From positions 1-64,000 of the forward strand of contig JACOEM010000015.1 in the NCBI GenBank assembly GCA_024998565.1: DNA of 64,000 nt, written 5' to 3'. The DNA is from Nitrospira sp. (GTDB lineage Bacteria; Nitrospirota; Nitrospiria; Nitrospirales; Nitrospiraceae). The position numbers were made by a program, and so were the translations under genes. The notes under the pieces were generated by a model. The model was given only the letters and a program-made list of their open reading frames with translations. It was not told where the DNA came from and searched no databases. This document shows, one piece after another, positions 53,410-63,829 of the stretch (position 1 is the first letter of the stretch; the number at the start of each line of letters is the position of its first letter).

Positions 53410-54195
53410 CTAGGAGGAGACGCTGCTGAGCACCCGGCCGAAGCGGCGTTCGCGCCGCTGGTATTCGATCAGCGCGACCAACGTTTCGCGCCGCCGGAAA
53501 TCAGGCCAGAGTGTCGGGGTGAAGTACAGTTCCGTATAGGCCAGTTGCCACAACAGGAAATTGCTGATGCGCGTTTCGCCGCTGGTGCGGATCAGGAGGT
53601 CCGGATCGGGAAGGTTGTGGGTGTATAGGGCCTGTTGCATGGCCTGTTCATCGATCTGATCCGGTGAAAGCCGGCCGCTCTGCACGGCCCGGGCGAGTTC
53701 TTTGGCGGCATCGACCAGTTCGGCACGGCCACCGTAGCTCAAGGCCACATTGAGGATGAGTTTGTCCAAGTGGGCGGTTTCCTGCTCCGTCGTGCGGACC
53801 CATTGTAACGCGGACGGGGGAAGGGCTGTGACCCGGCCGATGGTCTGAAAGCGCACGCCCTTTTCAACCAGGCTGGATCGCTCCGTGGACAAATAATGTT
53901 CCAGCAGGCCCATCAACGCGGTGATTTCCTGGGCGGGCCGGTTCCAATTTTCCTGCGAAAACGCATAAATCGTGAGGACCTTGATCCCCAGCTCCAAAGA
54001 AAGGGAGATCAATTCCCGCACGGACTTGATGCCTTCCTGGTGTCCGGCAATGCGCGGGAGACCCCGTAGCTCGGCCCAACGGCCGTTGCCGTCCATAATC
54101 ACGGCCAGATGTTTCGGCAGCAGGTCCGGTTCGAGTTGCGAGAGCAGATCAGAGTCGGGGGCAGGCTCGATATCGCGTGATCGAGAATCGTTCAT
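53410..54195 (-). CDS. uppS: Undecaprenyl diphosphate synthase (isoprenyl transferase)
   Basis: A 261-residue cis-prenyltransferase. It makes the lipid carrier for cell-wall synthesis. Catalytic Asp35 lies in HLAVIMDGNGRWAELRGLPR, and GHQEGIKSVRELIS, YAFSQENWNRPAQE and LLIRTSGETRISNFLLWQLA, YTELYFTPTLWPDF complete the active site. It heads the minus-strand block uppS-cdsA-dxr-rseP-proS. An acidic N-terminal extension (about 25 residues) precedes the core. Confidence 0.97.
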   Translation of the reverse strand: MNDSRSRDIEPAPDSDLLSQLEPDLLPKHLAVIMDGNGRWAELRGLPRIAGHQEGIKSVRELISLSLELGIKVLTIYAFSQENWNRPAQEITALMGLLEHYLSTERSSLVEKGVRFQTIGRVTALPPSALQWVRTTEQETAHLDKLILNVALSYGGRAELVDAAKELARAVQSGRLSPDQIDEQAMQQALYTHNLPDPDLLIRTSGETRISNFLLWQLAYTELYFTPTLWPDFRRRETLVALIEYQRRERRFGRVLSSVSS

Positions 54196-54389
54196 GGAAC
54201 GGCGTGAGCACCTTTTTTCTTAAACTATGTGGATCCTCGGGGAAGTAAAGCGAGTCTAGCGGTGGGGTCAGGGAAAGTCAAACAGTATTTCCCAATTTCG
54301 CTGTATTTGCAGATGGTTCGAGCGTGTTTGCATTGCGCCTCCGGAAAAGAGTGCGTTATACTCACGCACCGTACGAGAGGAGCACATGC

Positions 54390-55826
<1,437 letters not shown>

Positions 55827-55828
55827 CC

Positions 55829-57187
55829 ATGACACGTGCGATTGTGGAACAGGACTATACGAATATCGCGCAGGATCTGCTGGCGCGTGCGGCGAAGCAT
55901 GGTGCGACGGCGTCGGACGTGATGGTGGCCGACGGGGAAACCCTGTCGGTGCAGGTCCGGATGGGCGCCGTCGATCGACTCACGAAGGCCCGCGAGAAGC
56001 GGCTTGGTCTGCGGGTCTTTTTCGGCCAACGGTCCGCCAGCGCCTCGACCTCCGACTTTTCCCGCGAGTCCCTGGAACGGTTCGTCGGTGAAACCTGTGC
56101 CTTGGCGCAAGCGGTCGTCGAGGATCCGGTGTCCGGCCTTCCGGAGCCGGGCCAGTTCGCCACCGACTTCCCTGAGTTGAATATTCACGATTCCACGAAA
56201 CTTCAGACGGACCAACAAATCGACCTGGCGCTGCGTGCCGAGCGGGCTGCGTTTGCCGCCGATTCGCGTATTACGAATTCCGAAGGGGGCGAGTGCGACT
56301 CGTCATCCGGCCGGATCATCCTGGCAAACAGCCACGGGTTTGTGGGGCACTATGCCAACAGTAGTTTCTCCCTATCCGTCTCGCCGATTGCGTCGGATGC
56401 GGCCGGGATGCAGCGGGACTATTGGTATGGGGTGAATCGCGCGTTCGCGAAACTGGAGAGTCCGGAAGCCATCGGACGGGAAGCAACGAGGCGGACGGTC
56501 CGGAAGCTCGGCGCGCGCAAAGTCTCTACCTGCCGTGTGCCGGTGATCTTTGACCCTGAAGTGGCGGGGAGTTTACTCAGTCACCTCTGTAGCGCCCTCT
56601 CAGGCTATGCCTTGTATAAAGGCGCATCCTTCCTGATCGGACAACTGGGCCAGCAGATCGCTCCGGACTTTGTCACCATTTATGACGACGGACGGATGCC
56701 CGGCGGCTTGGGGACGCGTCCATTCGATGGTGAGGGGCTGCCGACCAGGAAGCAGGCGATGGTCGAGCGTGGTTGTCTGGCCAGTTATATCCTGGACACC
56801 TATTCAGGCAAGAAGTTAGGACTGCCTTCCACCGGAAATGCCGCGCGAAGCATCGGAGAAAGTCCCTCCGCCGGGCCGACGAATTTTTATATGGTCCCGG
56901 GCACCACCAGTCCGGAGGATATCCTGGCGTCTGTGAAGCAAGGTCTCTATGTGACGGATCTGATCGGGTTCGGCATCAACATGGTTACCGGCGACTATTC
57001 CCGCGGGGCGAGCGGGTTCTGGATTGAAAACGGCGAGTTGGCCTACCCGGTGGAAGAAATTACCATCGCCGGTAATCTGAAGCAGATGTATGCGAATATC
57101 GAGACGATCGGCACGGATCTCGTGTTTCGTGGACGGATTGCCAGCCCTACCGTGAAGCTTGCGGAGATGACGCTGGCAGGGAACTAG
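55829..57187 (+). CDS. pmbA: TldE/PmbA-family protease subunit
   Basis: A 452-residue partner of TldD. It lacks the HExxxH metal site, as usual for TldE. Family blocks include VQVRMGAVDRLTKAREKRLG, SNGxR-like SGRIILANSHGFVGHYANSS, FLIGQLGQQIAPDFVTIYDD and FWIENGELAYPVEEITIAGN. It is translated directly after tldD with a 2-base gap, giving a TldD-TldE complex. Confidence 0.94.
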   Translation: MTRAIVEQDYTNIAQDLLARAAKHGATASDVMVADGETLSVQVRMGAVDRLTKAREKRLGLRVFFGQRSASASTSDFSRESLERFVGETCALAQAVVEDPVSGLPEPGQFATDFPELNIHDSTKLQTDQQIDLALRAERAAFAADSRITNSEGGECDSSSGRIILANSHGFVGHYANSSFSLSVSPIASDAAGMQRDYWYGVNRAFAKLESPEAIGREATRRTVRKLGARKVSTCRVPVIFDPEVAGSLLSHLCSALSGYALYKGASFLIGQLGQQIAPDFVTIYDDGRMPGGLGTRPFDGEGLPTRKQAMVERGCLASYILDTYSGKKLGLPSTGNAARSIGESPSAGPTNFYMVPGTTSPEDILASVKQGLYVTDLIGFGINMVTGDYSRGASGFWIENGELAYPVEEITIAGNLKQMYANIETIGTDLVFRGRIASPTVKLAEMTLAGN

Positions 57188-57206
57188 GTTGTGAAGGGGG
57201 TACGTG

Positions 57207-57761
57207 ATGCGACGACTGATGGCCTCGATGATCTGTGCTCTGCTGGTGGTTCCTGCGGTCGGGCGAGCAGCGGAATTTCAGGTGACCAGTCCGACGATCA
57301 AGGACCAGAGCACCATCGGCAATGAACATGTGTTTAACGGTTTCGGTTGCACGGGCGGCAATGTATCGCCCGAGTTGCGATGGGAGCATGCGCCGAAAGA
57401 CACGAAGAGTTTTGCCGTGACGGTCTATGATCCTGATGCCCCCACGGGAAGCGGCTGGTGGCATTGGCTCATCTTCAATATTGCTCCGGGCGTGATGCAC
57501 TTGCCGGCCGGAGCGGGGCAGCCGGAGAGTACCGGCGCGCCTCAAGGGAGCATTCAGAGCATGACGGATTTCGGTCAGCCCGGCTTTGGCGGGCCCTGTC
57601 CACCGCCGGGAGATAAACCGCACCGGTATATCTTCACGGTGTTCGCGCTGAAGGTGGATCAGTTGCCGCTCAAGAAAGAGGCCTCCGGCGCGATGGTCGG
57701 GTACTATCTCAATCAGAACGCCATCAGCAAAGCATCCTTCACCGGTACCTACGGCCGGTAA
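57207..57761 (+). CDS. Exported PEBP-like (YbhB/YbcL family) protein
   Basis: A 184-residue protein with a signal peptide (LMASMICALLVVPAVGRAAE). The fold signature is complete: NGFGCTGGNVSPELRWEHAP, FAVTVYDPDAPTGSGWWHW, and GGPCPPPGDKPHRYIFTVFA. Bacterial members bind small ligands or inhibit proteases; the role is unknown. GGGGG lies before the ATG at 57207; a GTG just upstream is an alternative. Confidence 0.93.
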   Translation: MRRLMASMICALLVVPAVGRAAEFQVTSPTIKDQSTIGNEHVFNGFGCTGGNVSPELRWEHAPKDTKSFAVTVYDPDAPTGSGWWHWLIFNIAPGVMHLPAGAGQPESTGAPQGSIQSMTDFGQPGFGGPCPPPGDKPHRYIFTVFALKVDQLPLKKEASGAMVGYYLNQNAISKASFTGTYGR

Positions 57762-57797
57762 GCGAACAATCATCAGAACAGAGTAAGGGAACAGACC

Positions 57798-58253
57798 ATG
57801 TCTCTTGATGCCGAATTCGGAAAGACCATGCTGCAGTTGATCACCTCGCGATACGAGGACCGGCACTGGAGAAAAAAGATCGAAAAGACACTCAGCCTGC
57901 CCCAGAGCGGGGTCGGAGACGAGCATCAGCAGCAGGTCTTCATGTACCTGAAGCTCAACCTCAAGGCATACAAGTCCAGGCGGGCGGATCCGGATTCCTG
58001 GATCTTAGGCGGGTACGCCACGAAGGAAGTGATCGATCGCGCGAAGTTCCAGCCGCACCTGGTCGGAGAGGGCATTTCGGCCGACGATGTGGCGTTTCTC
58101 GGTGTCGATCCAGGCCCTGAAATCGATGAGGCCTGGTGGGAAGAGATGCTGGTCGCCTGGTTCGGCGCTCCGGAAGAAGAGGAGTCCTCGGAGGAAGCCA
58201 CGGCGGAAGAGGCGGCAACCCCCGATGCCGTGAAGGATCCCGCCCGCACCTGA
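57798..58253 (+). CDS. Hypothetical acidic protein
   Basis: A 151-residue protein starting MSLDAEFGKTMLQLITSRYE. The first two thirds are helical with a conserved-looking YKSRRADPDSWILGGYATKE and a Trp-rich DEAWWEEMLVAWFGAP; the last 30 residues are Glu/Ala repeats. No family was recognised. It is 37 nt downstream of the PEBP gene and probably shares its transcript. Confidence 0.6.
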   Translation: MSLDAEFGKTMLQLITSRYEDRHWRKKIEKTLSLPQSGVGDEHQQQVFMYLKLNLKAYKSRRADPDSWILGGYATKEVIDRAKFQPHLVGEGISADDVAFLGVDPGPEIDEAWWEEMLVAWFGAPEEEESSEEATAEEAATPDAVKDPART

Positions 58254-58317
58254 ACGGCAACGGTGACGGATCAGGACGGGCTGCCGTTTCTGGTTCAGTC
58301 GCTTCAGCGCGCGGTTG

Positions 58318-58989
58318 CTATGACCCGAACAAATCCATTTGTTGCGCGGTCGTAGCCGGGGGATCGATCCGCAATGTCCCGGTGGGGCTCGAAGCGGCTC
58401 CCTCCTGCGTCGCAGGAGGCTGGCTGTGCCGGTCGAGAAACTCCTTCAGCTTCTGAAAGTCCTCCCGCAAAGGCTGCAGCATGGTTCCCTGGTGCAGCGC
58501 TGCCGCGGGATGGAGCAAGGGAAACAGCACGAATTCCTTCAAATAAAACGCCTGCCCGCGTACTCTCGTAATCCCGACCTTACGCTCCAGAAGTGTCTGC
58601 GTCGCCCAATTGCCCAGCGAACAGACCAGCTTCGGCCGAATCATGGCGATCTGCTGCAAGAGAAACGGTTTGCAGGTCTCAACCTCCTGAGGTTCGGGGT
58701 CGCGGTTATTCGGCGGGCGGCATTTGATCACATTGGCGATGTAAATATCCGCGCGCGAGAGCCCTGCTGACTCCAGCAAGTCGTTGAGCAATTGGCCGGC
58801 TGCGCCGACGAACGGCTCCCCCTTCTGATCCTCGTGAAATCCCGGTGCTTCCCCCACGAACATGACGGAGGCATGCGGATTACCCACGCCGAACACGACC
58901 TGGCGTCGACCGAGCTTGGCGAGCGGGCAACGTTGGCAGTTGTGGAGCGAGTCGGCGAGTTCCTGCAGGGTGGTCAGGGATGAAGACAT
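58318..58989 (-). CDS. Uracil-DNA glycosylase, family 4 (4Fe-4S)
   Basis: A 223-residue protein. The start at 58989 follows AAGGGA. Four cysteines at 18, 21, 90 and 106 are the cluster ligands (CQRCPL, IKCRPPNNRDP, ETCKPFL). GEAPG (46-50) and HPAAAL (160-165) are the catalytic motifs. The C-terminus QMDLFGS after a long Pro/Ala linker matches the beta sliding-clamp binding motif, which suggests recruitment to replication forks. It is a second UDG beside the family 1 enzyme at 0.7 kb. Confidence 0.93.
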   Translation of the reverse strand: MSSSLTTLQELADSLHNCQRCPLAKLGRRQVVFGVGNPHASVMFVGEAPGFHEDQKGEPFVGAAGQLLNDLLESAGLSRADIYIANVIKCRPPNNRDPEPQEVETCKPFLLQQIAMIRPKLVCSLGNWATQTLLERKVGITRVRGQAFYLKEFVLFPLLHPAAALHQGTMLQPLREDFQKLKEFLDRHSQPPATQEGAASSPTGTLRIDPPATTAQQMDLFGS

Positions 58990-59079
58990 AGACGTTCCCT
59001 TCGAATGCGACCAAATCTTAGTCGCGGTATTGGGGGATGTCAACGTGGTCCCGCGCGAGCGGTCTGCGCGCAACACGAG

Positions 59080-60390
59080 TCATGATGCGTCGGCTGGAAC
59101 GAGTGCGGCGGAGCGTTGGCCGCTGAGAATTGCGGACTCCAGATTGGCCGGCCAGCCGGTATCGGTCCAAGCGCCGGCGACGAGAAAATTGGCAAACGGA
59201 CTGGGTGAGAGCGGCCGGCACTGTTGCGTGCCCGGTTTCGTGGTGAGTATGGCCGACGGGAGACGAATGACGTCCGCCTCGATCAGTTTGGGAAGCGGGC
59301 CGCCGGGGAACGCTCTCGCCATGTCTTTCAGCGTCAGGTGAACGAGGTCGTCTTTCGATTGTGGCAACAGGTCCGGCTCATCCACTGCGACGGCCCACAA
59401 CACAGTTGCCTGCTCATGCCGTTCCTCGTCTGCGTGCCGGATCATCCAATGAAACCGGTTGCGCTCCAGCATGATGAGTTGTGTGTGTTCGACCGGTTGC
59501 GCCAGGTGCAGGCGAACGATCACCAGAGGAGACTCACTCAGGCGGCTGATTTGCTGGAAATAGGCATAGTGCGTCACGACCCGTTCCGGCAAGAGCGGCG
59601 TGAGCCGATGGTGCGGCAACGCGGCGATATACCAATCGGCGGTGAGCCTCGTGCGGTCTGCCAGTTCGACATGGGCGACACGATCCTGGGTGAAGTGCAA
59701 TTGCGTCACCGTCGTGTTCAGCCGACACCGGACTCCTATCCGGTCAAGTTCCGCTCGAAGCGGCGTGAGCAGGAATGAATCGAGTCCGTGAGGCGGAATG
59801 ATCAACCTCGTGGCGCGGGCACCCGTCAGAAAGCAGCGCCGCAGTGTGCGCATGAAAAGCTCTGCGGAGACCTGCGGAAGTGCCGCCCCCAGCAACAAGC
59901 GGGCGAGGCTGTTCCAGACACCCTGCCGGGCCTGTTCCGACTGGCCGATGCTCGCGAGCCACTCGTCGGCGGCTCGGGTGTCGAGATCGTTCGGCAACGG
60001 AGGATCCTGTTCCCATGTGCGTTCAAGGAAGGAGAGGAGATGCCAGCGGTCCCGCATCGACAGACCCTGGAACAGGGTGGTTCCGAGGAGAGTGTTGAGC
60101 GGGGACGGCAGGGGAAGGTGCAGAAATTGGATGTGAGCGCCCGTCGCCTGAAGAAATTCAAGCGGGGTGTGTCGCAGCCGCCTGGCGGCGGTGTCTTTGC
60201 CGAGGGTCTTGAGCAGCGACCAGGTGGCCGTGTGGGCTTCGAGGAGCAGCGGCGGAGGCGCGTGGCACAGTCGCCCTCCCAGGTGGTCGGCCTGCTCGAT
60301 CACGGTGACCGTATGGCCGTCGGCGGCGAGGTGCAAGGCTGCCGTCAGACCGGCGATCCCGCCGCCGAGGATGAGCACTGTCCGGTTCAT
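59080..60390 (-). CDS. hpnE: Hydroxysqualene dehydroxylase HpnE
   Basis: A 436-residue FAD-dependent amine-oxidase-fold enzyme of the squalene-associated type. The N-terminal FAD loop reads ILGGGIAGLTAALHLAADGH with VIEQADHLGGRL. RLIIPPHGLDSFLLTPLRAE and the closing NFLVAGAWTDTGWPANLESA block are typical for HpnE. With HpnC/HpnD it reduces the presqualene route to squalene for hopanoids. It overlaps hpnD by 4 bases (ATGA). Confidence 0.9.
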   Translation of the reverse strand: MNRTVLILGGGIAGLTAALHLAADGHTVTVIEQADHLGGRLCHAPPPLLLEAHTATWSLLKTLGKDTAARRLRHTPLEFLQATGAHIQFLHLPLPSPLNTLLGTTLFQGLSMRDRWHLLSFLERTWEQDPPLPNDLDTRAADEWLASIGQSEQARQGVWNSLARLLLGAALPQVSAELFMRTLRRCFLTGARATRLIIPPHGLDSFLLTPLRAELDRIGVRCRLNTTVTQLHFTQDRVAHVELADRTRLTADWYIAALPHHRLTPLLPERVVTHYAYFQQISRLSESPLVIVRLHLAQPVEHTQLIMLERNRFHWMIRHADEERHEQATVLWAVAVDEPDLLPQSKDDLVHLTLKDMARAFPGGPLPKLIEADVIRLPSAILTTKPGTQQCRPLSPSPFANFLVAGAWTDTGWPANLESAILSGQRSAALVPADAS

Positions 60391-61262
60391 GGAGTCGAAG
60401 AGGGAAGGCGGGAGCGCAACCACACGCCCGCTGCCACGGCCAGCCGATGGCTCGGAGTCAGCGTGACCCGATCTCCCAAGACGCGGTAACCGGACTGCTC
60501 GATCCGTTGCAGGATCCGGCCATACACACCGCGCATGATTTCCGCGACCGTCAGGGCCCGGCGTTCGGCGCGCGGCAGCGAATCGAGCGCCCGCGCCGCC
60601 TTGGCGTAAAATTCCTTTGCACGGCCGACTTCAAACCGCATGAACTCCGTAAATTCCGGCTTGTATCGCCGGTGCAGGAGATCTTCCTCCCGGTAGGCGA
60701 AACGAGCGAGATCTTCTTGCGGCACGTAGACGCGACCGCATTCCGCATCGTTGCCCAGGTCGCGAAGAATATTGGTCAATTGAAAGGCCATGCCGAGATT
60801 GACGGCATAGTCCTGGGCGCGCGGGGAGGTGGTGCCGAACACGTGCAGGCAGATCAATCCCACCACCGACGCGACCCGATAACAGTAGAGGGACAGTTGG
60901 TCGAACGTGGCGTACCGCGTGGTGGTGAGGTCCATCTCGACGCCCTTAATGAGTTCCTCGAAATAGGCTTGCGGGATGGACAGCTCCCGTACGTGCCGGG
61001 CAAGGCTGACGGTGACGGGCAACGTCGGCGTGCCGTCGTAGGCGGCGGCCAGCTCGCGCCGCCAACGGGCCAATTCCTCCTGCGGATGACTGCCGGGGGG
61101 CGGCTCGTCCACGGCGTTGTCCACCTCCTTGCAGAAGGCGTAGACCGTGTACATCGCTTCGCGGCGGGCTTTGGGTAAAAACAAAAAGGAGTAGTAGAAA
61201 TTGCTCCCGCTTTTTTTGGTGAGGGTCGTGCAGTAGGTTTGGGCTTCAGCTGGTGTCATCAT
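60387..61262 (-). CDS. hpnD: Presqualene diphosphate synthase-like (HpnD, squalene/phytoene synthase family)
   Basis: A 291-residue head-to-head prenyl synthase. The Asp-rich substrate motif (YAFCKEVDNAVDEPPPG, about residues 43-58) and the second one (NILRDLGNDAECGRVYVPQE) are intact, with YCYRVASVVGLICLHVFG between them. It condenses two farnesyl diphosphates. It starts 8 nt after the cobalamin-binding-like gene stop and overlaps hpnE. HpnC is not in the window. Confidence 0.92.
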   Translation of the reverse strand: MMTPAEAQTYCTTLTKKSGSNFYYSFLFLPKARREAMYTVYAFCKEVDNAVDEPPPGSHPQEELARWRRELAAAYDGTPTLPVTVSLARHVRELSIPQAYFEELIKGVEMDLTTTRYATFDQLSLYCYRVASVVGLICLHVFGTTSPRAQDYAVNLGMAFQLTNILRDLGNDAECGRVYVPQEDLARFAYREEDLLHRRYKPEFTEFMRFEVGRAKEFYAKAARALDSLPRAERRALTVAEIMRGVYGRILQRIEQSGYRVLGDRVTLTPSHRLAVAAGVWLRSRLPSSTP

Positions 61263-61269
61263 CGTGTCA

Positions 61270-62202
61270 TCAGTGTGAGTGCGTCGTCTGTCCCTCAAGT
61301 CGTTCGACGGAGGCGGGGAGGCGGCGGCCATAAGAGGCTGGGTGCAAAATGGCGGCAAGTTGTTCCACGCCGTCGATCAGTCGTGGGCCGGGGCGGCTGA
61401 AGTAGGAGAGCGCATCGACCAGGTAGACTTCTCCCCTCTGAACGGCGGGAAGATGTTGCCACTGCGGATGCGCCGTCATGCTTGCGAGTTCGGCTTTCGT
61501 GCGCGGGACGGTCAATCCGCAGGGCATGAGGACGATCACGTCCGGTTCAGAGACCGCGAGTGTGTCCCAATCCATTTTCCGGGAGGCCGTGCCGGCCTGC
61601 GCCAAAACGTCGATGCCCCCTGCAGCGGTCACCATGTCGGGAACCCAGTGGCCTGCGGTGTAGAGCGGCGAGAGCCATTCGATACAGGCGACTCTGGGGC
61701 GCGTTGCCTGAACGCCCACGGTGGCTCGCACGGTGTCGAGCCTGCCGCGGAGTGCCGCGGACAATTGCGTTCCGGCTTCTTCCCGCCCGATGGCTGTTCC
61801 GATCGTTTCCATATCCCGCAGGATGTCATCAAGTCGTCCGGGACTGAGGGTGAGCAGGCGAGGCGGCGGCGAAAGTGCATGAACGACCCGTTCCAACTGT
61901 GACGGGGTGATGGCGCAGACATCACACAGAGCCTGGGCAATGATCAGGTCCGGTCCTGCAGCCAAGAGCCGGGTCTCATCCAATTCATAGAGACCTGCCT
62001 CGGCGGCGAGCAGCGCGCCGACCTGCTGGTCGATCTCAGCGCTGGAGAGGTGATGGCTCTCGATGCGCGGACGCACCATCACCGGGATGTCTGCGAGGCT
62101 CGGCGGAAAGTCACATTCATGGCTGATCCCGATCAGGTTGTCTTGGCGGCCCAAGGCCGCGACGACTTCCGTGGCGCCCGGCACCAGCGAACAAATTCTC
62201 AT
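61270..62202 (-). CDS. BtuF-like cobalamin/metal-chelate binding protein without signal peptide
   Basis: A 310-residue protein starting MRICSLVPGATEVVAALGRQ, the N-terminal block of BtuF-type substrate-binding proteins. VRPRIESHHLSSAEID, LDETRLLAAGPDLIIAQALC and VAVSEPDVIVLMPCGL-like segments follow. No signal peptide or lipobox is seen, so a cytoplasmic version is indicated. The start overlaps the stop of the HAD gene (ATGA). No transporter gene is nearby. Why it sits in a squalene operon is unclear. Confidence 0.8.
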   Translation of the reverse strand: MRICSLVPGATEVVAALGRQDNLIGISHECDFPPSLADIPVMVRPRIESHHLSSAEIDQQVGALLAAEAGLYELDETRLLAAGPDLIIAQALCDVCAITPSQLERVVHALSPPPRLLTLSPGRLDDILRDMETIGTAIGREEAGTQLSAALRGRLDTVRATVGVQATRPRVACIEWLSPLYTAGHWVPDMVTAAGGIDVLAQAGTASRKMDWDTLAVSEPDVIVLMPCGLTVPRTKAELASMTAHPQWQHLPAVQRGEVYLVDALSYFSRPGPRLIDGVEQLAAILHPASYGRRLPASVERLEGQTTHSH

Positions 62203-62906
62203 GGGCGGCCTTGAGCCGCTCCCCACAGGCGCGCCTGCAGGTCCTGCAGTCTGGTATCTGCAAGCGAATGGGTAATGGCGTCGGCTTCTCCGAGATCCTG
62301 CACGGTGTGGGTATTGGCGACAGCCAGCACTTTCATGCCGGCGGCGCGTGCGGCTCTGATTCCGGGCAGGGAATCCTCAATGACCAGGCAGTCGTTCGGG
62401 GACAGTGCGGGTCGGTTCGCTTGTGAGTTCAATCCGGCCATCGCGTGGAGGAAGGGATCGGGCGCCGGCTTGCCACGGGTCACGTCCTCGGCGCTGGTAA
62501 TGTGCAGAAAGGCTTTCCGAAGACCGGCCTCGTCCAGAATCAATTCGATTTCATTCCGCAGCGCGCCCGAGGCGATGGCGAGCGGATATCGGGCGGCGGC
62601 CTCATGAACCAGTTCGCGCACGCCGGGGAAGATCGCCAGATGTTGTTTGACGGCGGCGAGGTAGGCGTGGGCCTTGTGCTCCATCAATTCGCCAAGGAGT
62701 GAGGGAGAGGCCTGGCGCTGGTGGGACTGCAAGGCCGCCAGGAAGCAGCCGCGATCGTCGAAGCCGAGGTAGTCGGTGTAGTACTCCGCTTCGGTGAGTG
62801 AGATGTCAACGCCGGCCAGGACCTGTCGCAGGGCGGCAAAGTGCAGCGGCTCGGTGTCGGCAATGACTCCGTCGAAATCAAAAATGATGGCGCGTAGTTC
62901 GCTCAT
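62199..62906 (-). CDS. HAD-superfamily phosphatase (beta-phosphoglucomutase-like)
   Basis: A 235-residue HAD hydrolase. The nucleophile motif IIFDFDGVIADTEPLHF (Asp10, Asp12), the Ser/Thr motif AIASGALRNEIEL, and VTRGKPAPDPFLHAMAGL with VIEDSLPGIRAARAAGMKV are intact. The helical cap domain is of the phosphoglucomutase or phosphoglycolate type. Substrate is unknown. It heads the minus-strand run that continues with the BtuF-like gene. Confidence 0.9.
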   Translation of the reverse strand: MSELRAIIFDFDGVIADTEPLHFAALRQVLAGVDISLTEAEYYTDYLGFDDRGCFLAALQSHQRQASPSLLGELMEHKAHAYLAAVKQHLAIFPGVRELVHEAAARYPLAIASGALRNEIELILDEAGLRKAFLHITSAEDVTRGKPAPDPFLHAMAGLNSQANRPALSPNDCLVIEDSLPGIRAARAAGMKVLAVANTHTVQDLGEADAITHSLADTRLQDLQARLWGAAQGRP

Positions 62907-63005
62907 GGTCGTCGTTCGGGCATCCCTGTGCGTAGTTCGTTGGATGTCGGCCTGTCGGTCGTGTGGGCGCGGCATTATAACAAGGGTGTGCCGACAAGAA
63001 AAGAC

Positions 63006-63036
63006 GACGGCCCGTCCCACTGAGGAACGGGCCGTC
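63006..63036 (-). terminator. Intrinsic terminator of the SH3 protein gene
   Basis: A perfect 10-bp stem (GACGGCCCGT with its complement) encloses an 11-base loop. On the minus strand the stem is followed by GTCTTTTCTT, about 30 nt after the stop at 63065. Confidence 0.75.
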
Positions 63037-63064
63037 ATCCGGGGCATGAAAAACGATCGTGTGC

Positions 63065-63829
63065 TTAGCGTTTCAGCCTGAGGCTACGCTCAGGGATCCA
63101 GCCTTTTCGGCCATCCTGGGCGCGTACCGAGTAGACCCAGCCGCGCTTTTGGTAATCGCCATCCAGAATCGTGAGCGTGGCGCCCGCCAGCACCGTCGTG
63201 CTGGTCTTGGTGCCGACGGCGTCAACGAAGAGGGGGACGGGGGACTTGGGCCTGGTCGGGTCGGCGATGACCGTCACCCGTTGACCTTCCGCATAGAGCG
63301 GACCGGCGACGCGCACGGTCGGAGCTGCGGGCTTGGGGGCTGAAGCTGCCGGCTGGAGAGCCGGCGTGGCCGGTGCGGCTGTTGCGGGCACCGGCAAGGC
63401 GGACGATGGCGCCGATGATGGCGCGGGCACATCCGCCGGGGCCGGGGCACTGTTGTCGGCTACCACCGGTGGAGCGGGTGGTGCCACGGTCGGAGCTTGT
63501 TTCGGAGCCTGAGCCTTGACCGGCGGTTTCTGGAGCACGGGTTGAGCGGGCTCTGCGCCGCCACCCAGATAGGGTTCAACCAGCTGCATGGCTCCATCCG
63601 GGTCCATGGCAACGTAGCCGACTCCTCCCACCAGCAGGAGCAGTAGAATCCAGAGCAACGGCTTGTTGCCGGATCGCTTCGGCGAGTTCATCGGCGGCGC
63701 CGGGGGCGGCACCGATTCATCCAGGTCTTCCTCGGTGAATTCCAGATCCGGCTCCGGTTGACTTGCGAACAGGAGATGCCAGTTCGTCCACTCGCTGCGT
63801 ATGGCAGGAATGCCCGTAGATGAAACCAT
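63065..63829 (-). CDS. Membrane-anchored protein with C-terminal bacterial SH3 domain
   Basis: A 254-residue protein. A soluble N-terminal part (TEEDLDESVPPPAPPMNSPK) precedes one transmembrane helix (LLWILLLLLVGGVGYVAM, about 58-75) and then a long Pro/Ala linker. The final 75 residues form an SH3-like domain (GPLYAEGQRVTVIADPTRPK, TTVLAGATLTILDGDYQKRG, GRKGWIPERSLRLKR). Such domains bind peptidoglycan or partner proteins in the periplasm. GAGGAGG precedes the ATG. It has its own terminator. A role in envelope organisation is inferred only. Confidence 0.8.
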   Translation of the reverse strand: MVSSTGIPAIRSEWTNWHLLFASQPEPDLEFTEEDLDESVPPPAPPMNSPKRSGNKPLLWILLLLLVGGVGYVAMDPDGAMQLVEPYLGGGAEPAQPVLQKPPVKAQAPKQAPTVAPPAPPVVADNSAPAPADVPAPSSAPSSALPVPATAAPATPALQPAASAPKPAAPTVRVAGPLYAEGQRVTVIADPTRPKSPVPLFVDAVGTKTSTTVLAGATLTILDGDYQKRGWVYSVRAQDGRKGWIPERSLRLKR

